Source: Candidatus Omnitrophota bacterium
GTDB taxonomy: Bacteria; Omnitrophota; Gorgyraeia; Zapsychrales; Zapsychraceae
Direction of reading: 5' to 3'
NCBI GenBank assembly: GCA_015233195.1
Contig: JADFYE010000005.1
Coordinates: 76,122 to 108,419, forward strand
DNA: 32,298 nucleotides
Shown one piece after another: positions 14,958 through 23,394 of this stretch. The notes under the pieces were generated by a model that ran no database searches, was not told where the DNA came from, and saw nothing but the letters and a program-made list of their open reading frames with translations. Positions within the stretch are counted from its first letter, which is position 1. Each line of letters opens with the position of its first letter. A program made the translations under genes and the position numbers.

Positions 14958-15629
14958 TTATTGTATAATGTCAGGCCTGATTTTTTTAGTTTTTGCCACC
15001 GCCTGCTGGTGTCTCCATTTTTTTATAGCTTCATGATTGCCAGATAATAACACATCAGGTATTGTTTTGCCACGAAAATTTGCCGGACGAGTATATTGCG
15101 GATACTCAAGCAAACCTTGCTCAAAACTTTCCGCTTCCAATGACTCCTCTTTTCCCAATACCCCGGGTATCAATCTAACCACAGCATCAACCATCACCAT
15201 CGCCGGAATTTCCCCTCCGGTCAATACATAGTCACCGATCGAAACACACTCATCAACCACTAAATCCTTCACCCGCTCGTCTATTCCTTCATAATGGCCA
15301 CATATAATAACCAAATTCTTTTCATTTGACAAGTGTTTTGCTTGACTTTGTTTAAAAGTTTTTCCACCCGGGCAAGTAAGCAAAACTTTACATTTCCTGC
15401 GACCTTTAATCTTTTTAACTGCATCTACTATTGGTTGCGGAGTAAGAACCATACCCGGTCCTCCGCCGAACGGACGATCATCAACTTTTCGGTGTTTCTC
15501 CTCCGTATAGTCACGAAGATCATGCACTCTTATCTCCACTAACCCTTTTTCCTGCGCGCGTTTGAGAATAGACTCATTCACAATCGGGTCAAACATCTTT
15601 GGAAAAATAGTTATAATATCAATTCTCAT
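14958..15629 (-). CDS. trmD: tRNA (guanine-N1-)-methyltransferase TrmD
   Basis: TrmD methylates G37 next to the anticodon of tRNAs reading C at the first position, using S-adenosylmethionine, and prevents frameshifting. Motifs are clear: MRIDIITIFPKMF at the start, FGGGPGMVLTPQP, LTCPGGKTF, IICGHYEGIDERV and YVLTGGEIPAMVMVD, the last two forming the trefoil knot of this SPOUT-class enzyme. At 223 residues it is slightly short of the 240-250 typical length, the C-terminal end being trimmed. It starts three bases after the tgt stop and is cotranscribed with rplS. Confidence 0.97.
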   Translation of the reverse strand: MRIDIITIFPKMFDPIVNESILKRAQEKGLVEIRVHDLRDYTEEKHRKVDDRPFGGGPGMVLTPQPIVDAVKKIKGRRKCKVLLTCPGGKTFKQSQAKHLSNEKNLVIICGHYEGIDERVKDLVVDECVSIGDYVLTGGEIPAMVMVDAVVRLIPGVLGKEESLEAESFEQGLLEYPQYTRPANFRGKTIPDVLLSGNHEAIKKWRHQQAVAKTKKIRPDIIQ

Positions 15630-15632
15630 AGA

Positions 15633-16760
15633 TTATACTCTGAGCTCCGAACCATATTTTTCAAGGAAATCATTCGCAAACGCCACATACTGATCATCCT
15701 CGATCGCTTTCCTTATCTTCCGCATCAGATTAACATAAAAATATAAATTATGATAGGTCACAAGCTTCAGACCAGTAATCTCCTTTAATTTCAATAAATG
15801 CCGTATATAACTCTTAGAATACCTTCGGCAAACCAAACAATCACACTCCGGATCAATAGGCGTAAAATCAAATTTAAATTCTTCATTACGGACAATTATC
15901 CGACCATAAGCAGTAAACGCAGTGCCATGCCTGCCAAACCGCGTCGGCAAACAAGTATCAAACATATCTATACCCTCGCCTACAGCTTTAACTATCTGAT
16001 CCGGCAAACCAATTCCCATAAAATATCTTTGCTTATCTTTGGGTAAAAACGGCATGGTCCAATCCAAAGCTTCGAACATATCTTTAACCGGCTCACCTAC
16101 ACTTACCCCTCCTATAGCATAAGCATCAAACCCAATATCTAAAAGTTCTTGAGCAGAACGTTCCCGCAAATCTTTATAAGTCGCGCCTTGTATGATCGCA
16201 AATAAATTTTGTGACCGGTCACTCCGTCGATTTTCTAAAAAATATTTTCTTGCCCGCTTAGCCCATGAAGTAGTCAAACGTACTGATTCTTCTGCCTCAT
16301 GTCTGCTGCAAGGATAAGGCGCACAAACATCCAAAGGCATTATCATATCCGCGCCTATAGACTGTTCAATGTCTATAACTTTTTCAGGCGTAAAAAAATG
16401 ATAAGCGCCGTCAATATGCGATTGAAATTCAACCCCATCGTCTTGAAGTTTTCTTAATTTCGCCAAACTAAAAACCTGATACCCACCGCTGTCAGTAAGT
16501 GTAGGTTTTTGCCAGCTCATGAAATTATGCAAACCTTTAGCCGCTTCAAAAACTTCCAAACCTGGACGTAAAAATAAATGATACGCATTACACAAAACTA
16601 TCTGCGCGCCAATCTCGTTAACGTCTTCGAACGTTAACGACTTGACAGACGAGTTAGTGCCTACCGGCATAAAAAATGGAGACTGAATATCCCCGTGAGC
16701 AGTAGATACTACTCCTCGCCGCGCCTTACAATTCTTATCTGTTTTCAGTAATTTATACAT
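15633..16760 (-). CDS. tgt: Queuine/preQ1 tRNA-ribosyltransferase
   Basis: TGT exchanges guanine 34 of Asn, Asp, His and Tyr tRNAs for preQ1, the first tRNA-level step of queuosine synthesis. The sequence has the TIM-barrel signature TDSGGYQVFSL, YAIGGVSVGEP, the nucleophile region MFDTCLPTRFGRHG and the C-terminal zinc site CDCLVC with a distant His (VTYHNLYF). Length, 375 residues, is normal. Two small departures from the common bacterial form are visible: Tyr for Phe in DSGGF, which packs against the base, and FDTC for FDCV next to the nucleophilic aspartate. The queA gene, which performs the following step, lies two bases upstream, and trmD three bases downstream. Confidence 0.96.
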   Translation of the reverse strand: MYKLLKTDKNCKARRGVVSTAHGDIQSPFFMPVGTNSSVKSLTFEDVNEIGAQIVLCNAYHLFLRPGLEVFEAAKGLHNFMSWQKPTLTDSGGYQVFSLAKLRKLQDDGVEFQSHIDGAYHFFTPEKVIDIEQSIGADMIMPLDVCAPYPCSRHEAEESVRLTTSWAKRARKYFLENRRSDRSQNLFAIIQGATYKDLRERSAQELLDIGFDAYAIGGVSVGEPVKDMFEALDWTMPFLPKDKQRYFMGIGLPDQIVKAVGEGIDMFDTCLPTRFGRHGTAFTAYGRIIVRNEEFKFDFTPIDPECDCLVCRRYSKSYIRHLLKLKEITGLKLVTYHNLYFYVNLMRKIRKAIEDDQYVAFANDFLEKYGSELRV

Positions 16761-16762
16761 AG

Positions 16763-17764
16763 TTATATAATTATCATTCCATCGCCATAGCTAAAAAATC
16801 TATACTTTTCTTTTATCGCCTCTTTATATGCCTTATGAATAAGATCAGTGCCTGCAAACGCGCATACCAACATCAACAACGTACTTTTAGGCAAATGAAA
16901 ATTTGTGATCAATCCGTCAGTAATCTTAAACTCACACCCCGGATACAAAAATATATCAGTTGAGCCAACAAGTTTACCACATCTTGCTACAGATTCAAGC
17001 ACTCTGCAGCTGGTAGTTCCAACTGCAATAGTTTTACCCCCATTACATTTACGACCTTTAACAGATTTCCAAACCTCAGACGAGATACTATACTCTTCCG
17101 TGTGCATTTTATGCTTTATAATATCTTGCTCTTCAACCGGCTTAAAAGTCCCATAACCTACATGCAACGTAACCTGCTCAACCTTATGCCCTTGTTTTTT
17201 AATTTTATTTAATAATCGATCAGTAAAATGCAGACCTGCGGTAGGCGCGGCAAGCGACCCATTATGCTTGGCGTAAACTGTTTGATAATATTTATGGTCT
17301 TCTGCCTTATCCTCATGACTAATATAAGGCGGCAATGGAATGTGCCCAATTTTTTCCAGACGACTTACAATATCCGGAAAATTGAATTTAACTAATCTGT
17401 TTTCTTTATCCACTACTGTAGCGATGATGCCGTCTTTAAAAACAAGTTCTTCACCCTCTTTAAGACGACGGGTAGGTCGCATCAAAACTTCATAAGTCCA
17501 CTTATCAACTTGATGAAGCAAAAATATTTCTGCCTCACCCCCAGTTTTACGTTTGGTCAAAAGCCGCGCAGGTATAACCCGACTATCATTAACTATCAGG
17601 ATAGAATTTTTAGGAAGATACTTATCAACATTCGAAAAAATATCATGACGGATAGTCTGAGCGCTGCGATCAATTACCATTAAACGGGCTTGATCCCTTC
17701 GGTGCAACGGATGCTGGGCAATCAAATTTTCAGGTAAGTCATAATCAAAATCACTCAAACGCAT
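16763..17764 (-). CDS. queA: S-adenosylmethionine:tRNA ribosyltransferase-isomerase
   Basis: QueA transfers and isomerises the ribosyl group of S-adenosylmethionine onto preQ1-modified tRNA, giving epoxyqueuosine. Signatures are FDYDLPENLIAQHPLHRRDQARLMV near the N-terminus (seen as DYDLPENLIAQHP and RRDQARLMV), VIPARLLTKRKTGG, the AAPTAGLHFT block, HVGYGTFKPV and ITNFHLPKSTLLMLV. The 333-residue length is normal. I use the ATG at 17762-17764, eight bases after the tpx stop; a TTG four codons upstream overlaps tpx. The next gene, tgt, is adjacent in the same pathway. The final queG or queH step is not in the window. Confidence 0.96.
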   Translation of the reverse strand: MRLSDFDYDLPENLIAQHPLHRRDQARLMVIDRSAQTIRHDIFSNVDKYLPKNSILIVNDSRVIPARLLTKRKTGGEAEIFLLHQVDKWTYEVLMRPTRRLKEGEELVFKDGIIATVVDKENRLVKFNFPDIVSRLEKIGHIPLPPYISHEDKAEDHKYYQTVYAKHNGSLAAPTAGLHFTDRLLNKIKKQGHKVEQVTLHVGYGTFKPVEEQDIIKHKMHTEEYSISSEVWKSVKGRKCNGGKTIAVGTTSCRVLESVARCGKLVGSTDIFLYPGCEFKITDGLITNFHLPKSTLLMLVCAFAGTDLIHKAYKEAIKEKYRFFSYGDGMIII

Positions 17765-17772
17765 ATAATATC

Positions 17773-18279
17773 TCAAACCATTTTTTTCAATTCAGCGAAA
17801 ACTTCATCAAAATTCGGCGATTGAGTCATTTCTTTTACCAATTGCACATATTTAACTTTATCATTTTTATCGACGATAATAACCGAACGCGCGGTCAACG
17901 CTAATTCCTTAATATGCAAACCATATTTAATTGAAAAATCAGCAGATTTATAATCTGATAAAATTTCAACTCCGCTTATCCCATGCGCGCCACAAAAACG
18001 CTTTTGCGCAAAAGGCAAATCTTTGCTTATACCAATAATTACTACATCCTTAGATAACCCGGCGGCACGTTTATTAAACTCGCGCACCTGCAAATCACAT
18101 ACCGGAGTATCAATCGACGGAAAAGTAGTTATAACTTTTACTTTACCCGCGTAATCAACCAAGGAACGTTTTTTTAGATCAACATTAACAACTGAAAAAT
18201 CTAAAGCCTTATCACCTAGTTTTACTAAATTACCCTCTAAATTTAAAGGATTACCCTGAAAAGTTACTTGATTTGCCAT
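17773..18279 (-). CDS. tpx: Thiol peroxidase, Tpx-type peroxiredoxin
   Basis: The 168-residue protein is an atypical two-cysteine peroxiredoxin that reduces hydroperoxides with thioredoxin as electron donor. The peroxidatic cysteine is in PSIDTPVCDLQVREFN, and the resolving cysteine in QKRFCGAHGI about 35 residues later; the N-terminal VTFQGNPLNLEGN and the middle DLPFAQKRF are typical of Tpx. The start is an ATG with an AGGAGG-like ribosome-binding site eight bases after the mscS stop. Its place between mscS and queA suggests cotranscription only, with no shared pathway. Confidence 0.95.
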   Translation of the reverse strand: MANQVTFQGNPLNLEGNLVKLGDKALDFSVVNVDLKKRSLVDYAGKVKVITTFPSIDTPVCDLQVREFNKRAAGLSKDVVIIGISKDLPFAQKRFCGAHGISGVEILSDYKSADFSIKYGLHIKELALTARSVIIVDKNDKVKYVQLVKEMTQSPNFDEVFAELKKMV

Positions 18280-18287
18280 ACAGCCTC

Positions 18288-19091
18288 CTATTTATTTGAA
18301 ATTATTCTCACGTCTCGCTGAGGGAAAGGAATGGTAACGCCTGCTTTTTCCAATTCTATCTTGCCGCGTTCAGTAATATCAAAATGCACATCCCAATAAT
18401 GTTCCGGCTTAGTCCATGGACGACATACTATATTAACGCTATTATCCCCCAATTCTAAAACCGCAATTTCAGGGGCAGGAGCTTTTAAAACATATGGATT
18501 TGATAACGCAACATTCATCAAAACCTCTTTAGCAGTTTTTATATTATCCGCATAAGATATCCCAAACATCATATCTACTCGTCGCTGCGGAACTGCGCTT
18601 AAATTAACTATATTATCATTTATGATTTTTGAATTCGGAACCAATACATGCTGATTGTCGCCAGTAGCAATCAAAGTGTTAAATATTTTAATCTCTTTGA
18701 CTTCACCAGTAACTCCTCCAGCCTGGACTGAATCCCCAATACGGAATGGCTTTAAACTTATGATCATCACCCCTGCAGCAAAATTTGATAAAGACCCTTG
18801 CAGAGCCAAACCAATCGCCAAACCTGCAGCACCAACTATAGCAACTATCGACGCGGTCTGCACCCCCATTTGGTTCAATGCCGCGATTATAACAAACGCC
18901 AAAATACCGTAATGCACTAATTCACGTAAAAATAATATTAAGGTTACGTCGAGCTTTGACCTGCGCATCAACCGCTCCAAAAACCTGGCAATTACCCGTG
19001 CCGCGATCTTACCGACCAAAAATATAACTAAAGCCCAGATCAAATTACTGCCATACTTAAAAATAAAATCGCTGACCAGTGTCCAACTCAT
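18288..19091 (-). CDS. mscS: MscS-family small-conductance mechanosensitive channel
   Basis: A 267-residue inner-membrane channel of MscS type, which opens on osmotic down-shock. Three membrane helices are seen at about residues 15-35, 50-75 and 80-110. The third is the Gly/Ala-rich pore helix (IVGAAGLAIGLALQGSLSNFAAGVMI, read in parts around GLAIGLALQGSLSNFAAG). The beta domain follows with PFRIGDSVQAGGVTGEV, LVPNSKIINDNIVN and a C-terminal ferredoxin-like part. Length is close to E. coli MscS (286). An AAAGGA lies before the ATG. A 60-nt palindrome ends 18 bases upstream, within its leader. Confidence 0.95.
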   Translation of the reverse strand: MSWTLVSDFIFKYGSNLIWALVIFLVGKIAARVIARFLERLMRRSKLDVTLILFLRELVHYGILAFVIIAALNQMGVQTASIVAIVGAAGLAIGLALQGSLSNFAAGVMIISLKPFRIGDSVQAGGVTGEVKEIKIFNTLIATGDNQHVLVPNSKIINDNIVNLSAVPQRRVDMMFGISYADNIKTAKEVLMNVALSNPYVLKAPAPEIAVLELGDNSVNIVCRPWTKPEHYWDVHFDITERGKIELEKAGVTIPFPQRDVRIISNK

Positions 19092-19109
19092 ACATTATCC
19101 TTTCTTAAT

Positions 19110-19169
19110 AACCATAAGTAACCCCGGGGGTTGTATTAAATTTAACAACCCCCGGGGTTACTTATGGTT
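19110..19169. repeat. 60-nt palindrome with perfect 25-bp arms upstream of mscS
   Basis: Arms at 19110-19134 and 19145-19169 are perfectly complementary over 25 bp (beginning AACCATAAGTAACCCCGG), with a 10-base AT-only loop. The core ACCCCGGGGGTTGT is strikingly GC-rich for this AT-rich region. It lies between the AllA-like gene and mscS. No U-tract follows on the minus strand, so it is not a normal intrinsic terminator in the direction of the genes. It could block transcription, be processed by RNase III, or be a small palindromic (MITE/REP-like) element. Confidence 0.85.
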
Positions 19170-19203
19170 TATTTTATAAGTTAAACAAGAAAAGTCCAGA
19201 AAT

Positions 19204-19632
19204 TTACTTGTGCGGTGATTTAATCCGAAAGCCAAAATTCCAATACTCGCATTTTACTTTTGCGTTCTCGGTAATCTTAATATCCACTTCCTCATCCTGG
19301 CGGATAAGTCCGTGCCAAACCCCTTTAAACAATACAACTGGTTTATCCAAATTAAAACATTCAATTTTATCCATGTCCTTATCTTTACTCACAAAAAACA
19401 ATGCTTTACCTTTTACCGGTTCAAACGTTTCATCCGACTCAGGATGCCGTTCCATCCGTCCGATTGTTTTATCCCGTAATACCAAATACGCGCATCGCCA
19501 TCCAGTCTTAATCGGCGACACATGCACAATGCGCCATAAATTCCTCGTCGTTCCCTTATTATCCCGACAAGGATACTCAATCACCTTTCCGTATTTCTTA
19601 AACCCAGCAGACAAAATGTTTTTAATAATCAT
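19204..19632 (-). CDS. AllA-like (ureidoglycolate lyase-type) cupin protein
   Basis: The 142-residue protein resembles the ureidoglycolate lyase/AllA family, a cupin fold: residues near GRMERHPESDETFEPVKGKA, a FFVSKD strand, then KPVVLFKGVWHGLIR, which has the conserved W-H of the family, and a final strand (VKCEYWNFGF). AllA releases urea and glyoxylate in purine breakdown, but no other allantoin genes are nearby and several family positions cannot be checked by eye, so the substrate is uncertain; cupins of this type can act on other acids or bind sugars. It starts ten bases after the porin stop, so the two are probably one transcript. Its own ribosome-binding site is weak. Confidence 0.6.
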   Translation of the reverse strand: MIIKNILSAGFKKYGKVIEYPCRDNKGTTRNLWRIVHVSPIKTGWRCAYLVLRDKTIGRMERHPESDETFEPVKGKALFFVSKDKDMDKIECFNLDKPVVLFKGVWHGLIRQDEEVDIKITENAKVKCEYWNFGFRIKSPHK

Positions 19633-19642
19633 ATATCAATCT

Positions 19643-20944
19643 TTAAAACTTATACGTCATCGACCCCATTCCATACTGCGCAAAAGTTTTATACTCTCCA
19701 TCCAAATCACTGGTTGCTGTTGAAAAATTACTATCAACATTGCGAGGAACAAATAACATCGCGCTATACGCCACATCAAAAGTAAAATTTGGCGTAAATT
19801 TAAACCCTGTACCAAGAGTAAAACTATGACTATTAGAATCAGGTAAACAAGCTTGGATATTTTTTTCTGATATTGGCGTCTGATGAAAATAATATCCGGC
19901 TCTCAATGCCCACCAATCTAACACCCAATATTCAGTACCTAAAGACAAAGATAACGCATCATGATAATCAAGTGATTCGGGATTACCTGAATTTAAAACC
20001 GCACTCTGATTACCATTTAACTGATCTTGATATACAACATGCTTTTGCTGCAAAACTGACCAGTCTGTCCATTGAATATCAGCATTGACCATCCACTTTT
20101 CTGTTGGTCTAAAACTATAACCTAAAACAACACTCTGAGGCAATACACTTTTAACAGATACGTCTGTTTCAAAATGATTAACCCCAACTCCTCCATTAAG
20201 TAAAAATTGATAAGTCGGGCTAAGTCCATCTAAATATAATTTGCCCCTATATCTAACATGAATTGGACTATGATAAGTTAACCCAAACTGATGCCGTTTA
20301 TTAACTTTATACATCGCGGATAATTGATACCCAGGAGAAAAATCATCTTTTCCTTTTAATTGAAAATTCGCATCATCAGCACCCACATCCAAAGGCTGAG
20401 CAACTTTTTTCTTTTGATTAGCGAACGCGCGCTCCACATCAAAACCAACACCTAAAGAAAGTTTGTCTGTAAATCTATAAGCAACAGTAGAAATAAAAGT
20501 TGAATTTATCAAATCTGATTTAGTCGATGAATACCTTGCAAAACTATTATTTGCCCATTCAGTTCCCAGACCAAATCTTGATACTGTTCCAAATCCAACT
20601 GCTAATCTGTCATTTTTAAATTTATCCGCAAAATAAAAATATGGAACAGCAAAATTCCGCTCATGCGATTTCGTCTCCACACCACTCGCATAATGACTTT
20701 GATTTAAACGGAGTGCTGACGCGCCTAAGGATACATAACGACCTTCATTAAGTTGAGTCAAACCTGCGGAATTGTAATAAACTGCGGATGGATTGTCAGC
20801 TTCCCCGACGAAAGCGTCACCTTTTCCTACTGCTTCGGCGTCAAGCATTTCCAAACTGTACGCGCCTGATCCAGCCCTTGCTGGAGAAATAAAACACAAC
20901 AAACCTGCTAAAATCCCTAAGACACAATATATCCCTTTTTTCAC
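19643..20944 (-). CDS. FadL/OmpP1/TodX-type outer-membrane transporter
   Basis: A 433-residue outer-membrane beta-barrel of the FadL family, which carries long-chain fatty acids or aromatic hydrocarbons across the outer membrane. The first 24 residues are a signal peptide cleaved after SPARA. Family marks are the N-terminal plug-region DAEAVGKGDAFVGEADNPSA followed by YYNSAGLTQL, repeated amphipathic strands (VVLGYSFRPTEKWMVNADI, read in parts), and a C-terminal aromatic residue (TYKF) as needed for barrel insertion. I take the GTG at 20942-20944 as start because GGGGGGGAGAGA precedes it; a TTG nine codons upstream is the first in-frame alternative. The presence of such a barrel shows that the cell has an outer membrane. 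Substrate is not determined. Confidence 0.92.
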   Translation of the reverse strand: MKKGIYCVLGILAGLLCFISPARAGSGAYSLEMLDAEAVGKGDAFVGEADNPSAVYYNSAGLTQLNEGRYVSLGASALRLNQSHYASGVETKSHERNFAVPYFYFADKFKNDRLAVGFGTVSRFGLGTEWANNSFARYSSTKSDLINSTFISTVAYRFTDKLSLGVGFDVERAFANQKKKVAQPLDVGADDANFQLKGKDDFSPGYQLSAMYKVNKRHQFGLTYHSPIHVRYRGKLYLDGLSPTYQFLLNGGVGVNHFETDVSVKSVLPQSVVLGYSFRPTEKWMVNADIQWTDWSVLQQKHVVYQDQLNGNQSAVLNSGNPESLDYHDALSLSLGTEYWVLDWWALRAGYYFHQTPISEKNIQACLPDSNSHSFTLGTGFKFTPNFTFDVAYSAMLFVPRNVDSNFSTATSDLDGEYKTFAQYGMGSMTYKF

Positions 20945-20988
20945 TCTCTCCCCCCCTTGTTTTTTGTTCAAAAGTGAAATACGCTATT

Positions 20989-21016
20989 ATTATATTCGAT
21001 AAATGAAATTTACCAA
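20989..21016 (-). promoter_or_regulatory. Promoter of the porin gene
   Basis: TATAAT (20989-20994) is an exact -10 hexamer on the minus strand; TTGGTA (21011-21016) lies 16 bases upstream and agrees with the -35 consensus at four positions. The transcription start would fall about 35-40 bases before the GTG. The glycosyltransferase gene upstream ends at 21069 without an evident terminator, so some readthrough is possible. Confidence 0.5.
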
Positions 21017-21068
21017 AATGATTTTAAGATTATTTTTGCAAGATAAAAAATGAAGAAAAAACGAAGAT

Positions 21069-22532
21069 TTACATTAAACTTTTATATACACCAATAGTAT
21101 GATCAGCAATCACATCCCAGGAAAAATCTTTTTCAGCAGCAGCACGACCATTTTGTCCCATCCATCTGCCATGGTCAAAACCAGCAAATAATGAACCAAT
21201 ACCCCACGCTATTGAATCAGGATTAGGATGAATTTTAAACCCAGTTACATCATGCCAAACAATTTCAGATGGACCGCCAATATTAGTAGCTATTACAGGC
21301 TTACCTGCGCTCCAAGCTTCCAATATAACAATACCAAATGGTTCATTACGGCTTGGCACGCAAACGCAATCACATGATTTATAAAGATCCCTTAATCCCC
21401 AGGCATTCTGATGACCTAAGAAACGACAAGCATGTGCAACGCCTAATTTATGTGCTCTGGCTTCTACAGAACCACGTAAATTACCATCACCAGCAAAAAT
21501 AAATTTTGCGTTAGGATAAAAACGTAACACATGTGGAACAGATTCAATTAAGATATCTGGACCCTTTTGTTGAGTCATACGTCCCACAAAAAGCACCATT
21601 GGATCCATAGGAGCTATAGAATAACGCATTTTTACTCCACCAGGATCAATTGAAATGTCATAAAAATTAGGATTTACTCCATTATAAACAACACTAGCCT
21701 TCCAATCCGGTAAATTATACATCCATTGCACCTCAGCCTTTGTAGCATGAGATACGGCTATAACTTTATCAGCACAAAATGTACCATTTCTTTCATGATC
21801 ACGGATACGCACAGAGGGGCCATTATAGAAATTATTACCACATCTACCATACTCAGTGGAGTGCATTGTCAAAATTCCACGCCTTCCTCTGCCTTGTTTG
21901 ATCCAAACCATAGCATTTGAAGCTAACCAATCATGCGCATGAACTATATCAAAATGCGCTCCCATATAATCTTCAGTATGAAATACTGATCCTACGAAAG
22001 AACGACACATATTATTTACATCTTCAATAAAATCATGATGTGGCGCATAAGGCACACGGTGATAGTGAACGCCATCTATCAACTGATATTGCAACTGGTT
22101 ATGATAAGCCAACCTAGTATAAACATGAACTTCATGCCCTTTTCTTTCCAAAGCACAAGCCAGCTCAGTAACGTGATTTGCGACTCCACCAACACTGATA
22201 GAATGTAAGGTTTCCCAAGATAATAAAGCAACTCTTAAAGGATTAACTTTTGGTTTAACTTCAACAATTGCAGGGATTTCTGGAGCGTCAACTTCTACTT
22301 TATGCAAAAATTCATCAATGATAGTTTCGTCTTGTTTTTTGAGAATATCTTCAATAATGGAAGAAGCAGAAACTAAGGCATAATCTTCTACCTGAACTTT
22401 TTCAAGGCTATTATCCGTAAGCATAGGTAAATTATTTATTGGAAGTTCTTTATTTTCAACAACTTCCTCAATAACTGCAACTTGAGAAATCGCTTTCTCT
22501 ATCTTTAATCTAGATTTTTTTGAAGATTTCAT
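21069..22532 (-). CDS. GT4-family glycosyltransferase, glycogen-synthase-like, with an extra N-terminal segment
   Basis: The catalytic part (residues about 98-487) is a GT-B glycosyltransferase of family 4: SISVGGVANHVTELACALERKGHEVHVYTR near the donor-side start (read in parts: GGVANHVTELACAL, GHEVHVYTR), DIVHAHDWLA, VYNGVNPNF, LFVGRMTQQKGPDIL and the EX7E motif in EPFGIVILEAWSAG. The pattern is like bacterial and archaeal enzymes annotated as GT4 glycogen synthases or maltose-1-phosphate-forming enzymes, but acceptor and donor are not determined by sequence. The first 97 residues are charged, rich in Glu, Val and Lys, and are not part of the fold. It starts at an ATG with no ribosome-binding site in a strongly A/T-rich leader. 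It has its own promoter. Confidence 0.85.
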   Translation of the reverse strand: MKSSKKSRLKIEKAISQVAVIEEVVENKELPINNLPMLTDNSLEKVQVEDYALVSASSIIEDILKKQDETIIDEFLHKVEVDAPEIPAIVEVKPKVNPLRVALLSWETLHSISVGGVANHVTELACALERKGHEVHVYTRLAYHNQLQYQLIDGVHYHRVPYAPHHDFIEDVNNMCRSFVGSVFHTEDYMGAHFDIVHAHDWLASNAMVWIKQGRGRRGILTMHSTEYGRCGNNFYNGPSVRIRDHERNGTFCADKVIAVSHATKAEVQWMYNLPDWKASVVYNGVNPNFYDISIDPGGVKMRYSIAPMDPMVLFVGRMTQQKGPDILIESVPHVLRFYPNAKFIFAGDGNLRGSVEARAHKLGVAHACRFLGHQNAWGLRDLYKSCDCVCVPSRNEPFGIVILEAWSAGKPVIATNIGGPSEIVWHDVTGFKIHPNPDSIAWGIGSLFAGFDHGRWMGQNGRAAAEKDFSWDVIADHTIGVYKSLM

Positions 22533-22588
22533 ATGAAAATTTTTTTATAAATTTTTTAGTAAACTATTTTATTTGCACAAGATAAGAA

Positions 22589-22616
22589 AATATAACATAT
22601 GAATTGAATTTTGCAA
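22589..22616 (-). promoter_or_regulatory. Promoter of the GT4 glycosyltransferase gene
   Basis: On the minus strand TTGCAA (22611-22616) and TATATT (22589-22594) are spaced by 16 bases. The predicted start gives a leader of about 50 bases that contains no Shine-Dalgarno. The 182-base gap 22533-22714 that holds it shows no other clear element. Confidence 0.45.
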
Positions 22617-22714
22617 AGAAAATATTTTATGCGTAGTTTTCTGATTTTATGTTAAGTAGGATTCTCGACGAGACATGCTGTAAAGATAACCAACAAAACA
22701 AGATAAAATAAATT

Positions 22715-23368
22715 TTACTTACACTTATCCAATAAATCTTTTATTTCTTTTAAATTATCACAACAACGGGTTAATTTATCCTGATCAATAACTGCAGTAT
22801 TTTTATGCGCATCTAAATGAGAAAGATAAGTTAACGGAAACTGTAGTTTGTTCCTGATCTTATCCACAACGGTTTCAATATTAATTGTTGCATATCGCAA
22901 TTTTTCCAAAAAATCAGTTATTGAAGTTAAAGATAATAAAACCCGCTCTGAATATTCTTTTGTCATACCGCCTTGAATATCAGAATCCAAAACATCATTG
23001 ATAGCCAAATTTATAAAATTCAAATCATTACCAAAATAATGTCCCATCAGCTCTTTAACCGCAGGATGCAAAGCTTTACTTTCTTGAATTATCTTTACCA
23101 ACTTCAAATCTTTAGAATCCAAATGCTCCGGATAATGAATTTTCTTAAAATGTTCAATCATTTTTACTACATAATCACGGGCTTTTAAAAGATCAACCCT
23201 AGGGACAGGTTCATCTAATTCTTTGTAATATTCAAATATAAGGCGGGTTGAAGTAAGGTATTCAGAAATAACACTATAGATATACGCCCACATCTCTGTC
23301 GAAAGCGTAACCTTAGATGCTTCAAGATCTGCGAACAACTCTGTTTCTTTGGGGTGTCGGTTAGCCAC
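22715..23368 (-). CDS. All-helical protein of unknown function next to a response regulator
   Basis: I do not recognise this 217-residue family. The sequence is almost entirely predicted helix, charged, with no signal peptide or membrane segment, so it should be cytosolic. A central segment, ELMGHYFGNDLNFINLAINDVL (His110; read as ELMGHYFGND and LNFINLAIND), resembles the phospho-acceptor helix of Spo0B and histidine-kinase DHp domains, and is followed by a second long helix (LLSLTSITDFLEKLR). No ATP-binding domain is present. It lies 18 bases downstream of a stand-alone response regulator, so it may be a phosphotransfer partner or a target. The start is a GTG at 23366-23368 without a strong ribosome-binding site; an in-frame ATG at residue 27 is an alternative. 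Confidence 0.7.
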   Translation of the reverse strand: MANRHPKETELFADLEASKVTLSTEMWAYIYSVISEYLTSTRLIFEYYKELDEPVPRVDLLKARDYVVKMIEHFKKIHYPEHLDSKDLKLVKIIQESKALHPAVKELMGHYFGNDLNFINLAINDVLDSDIQGGMTKEYSERVLLSLTSITDFLEKLRYATINIETVVDKIRNKLQFPLTYLSHLDAHKNTAVIDQDKLTRCCDNLKEIKDLLDKCK

Positions 23369-23374
23369 TTTATT

Positions 23375-23394
23375 CTGTATATTTTTTTATACAG
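23375..23394. repeat. Perfect 7-bp hairpin at the response-regulator stop
   Basis: CTGTATA (23375-23381) and TATACAG (23388-23394) pair around a loop of six T on the plus strand (six A in the transcript). It covers the stop codon of the response-regulator gene and ends a few bases before the GTG of the downstream gene, so it may tune translational coupling. The stem is AT-rich and weak. Confidence 0.4.

Noticed and set aside
19208-19723. 171-codon open frame on the plus strand
   Set aside because: It is the antisense shadow of the AllA-like gene and the end of the porin gene; it shows no family motif and no ribosome-binding site, while both minus-strand genes have supported products.
20950-20956. 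Run of seven G in the porin ribosome-binding site as a phase-variation tract
   Set aside because: Seven bases is short for slipped-strand switching, and it sits in a normal purine-rich ribosome-binding site.
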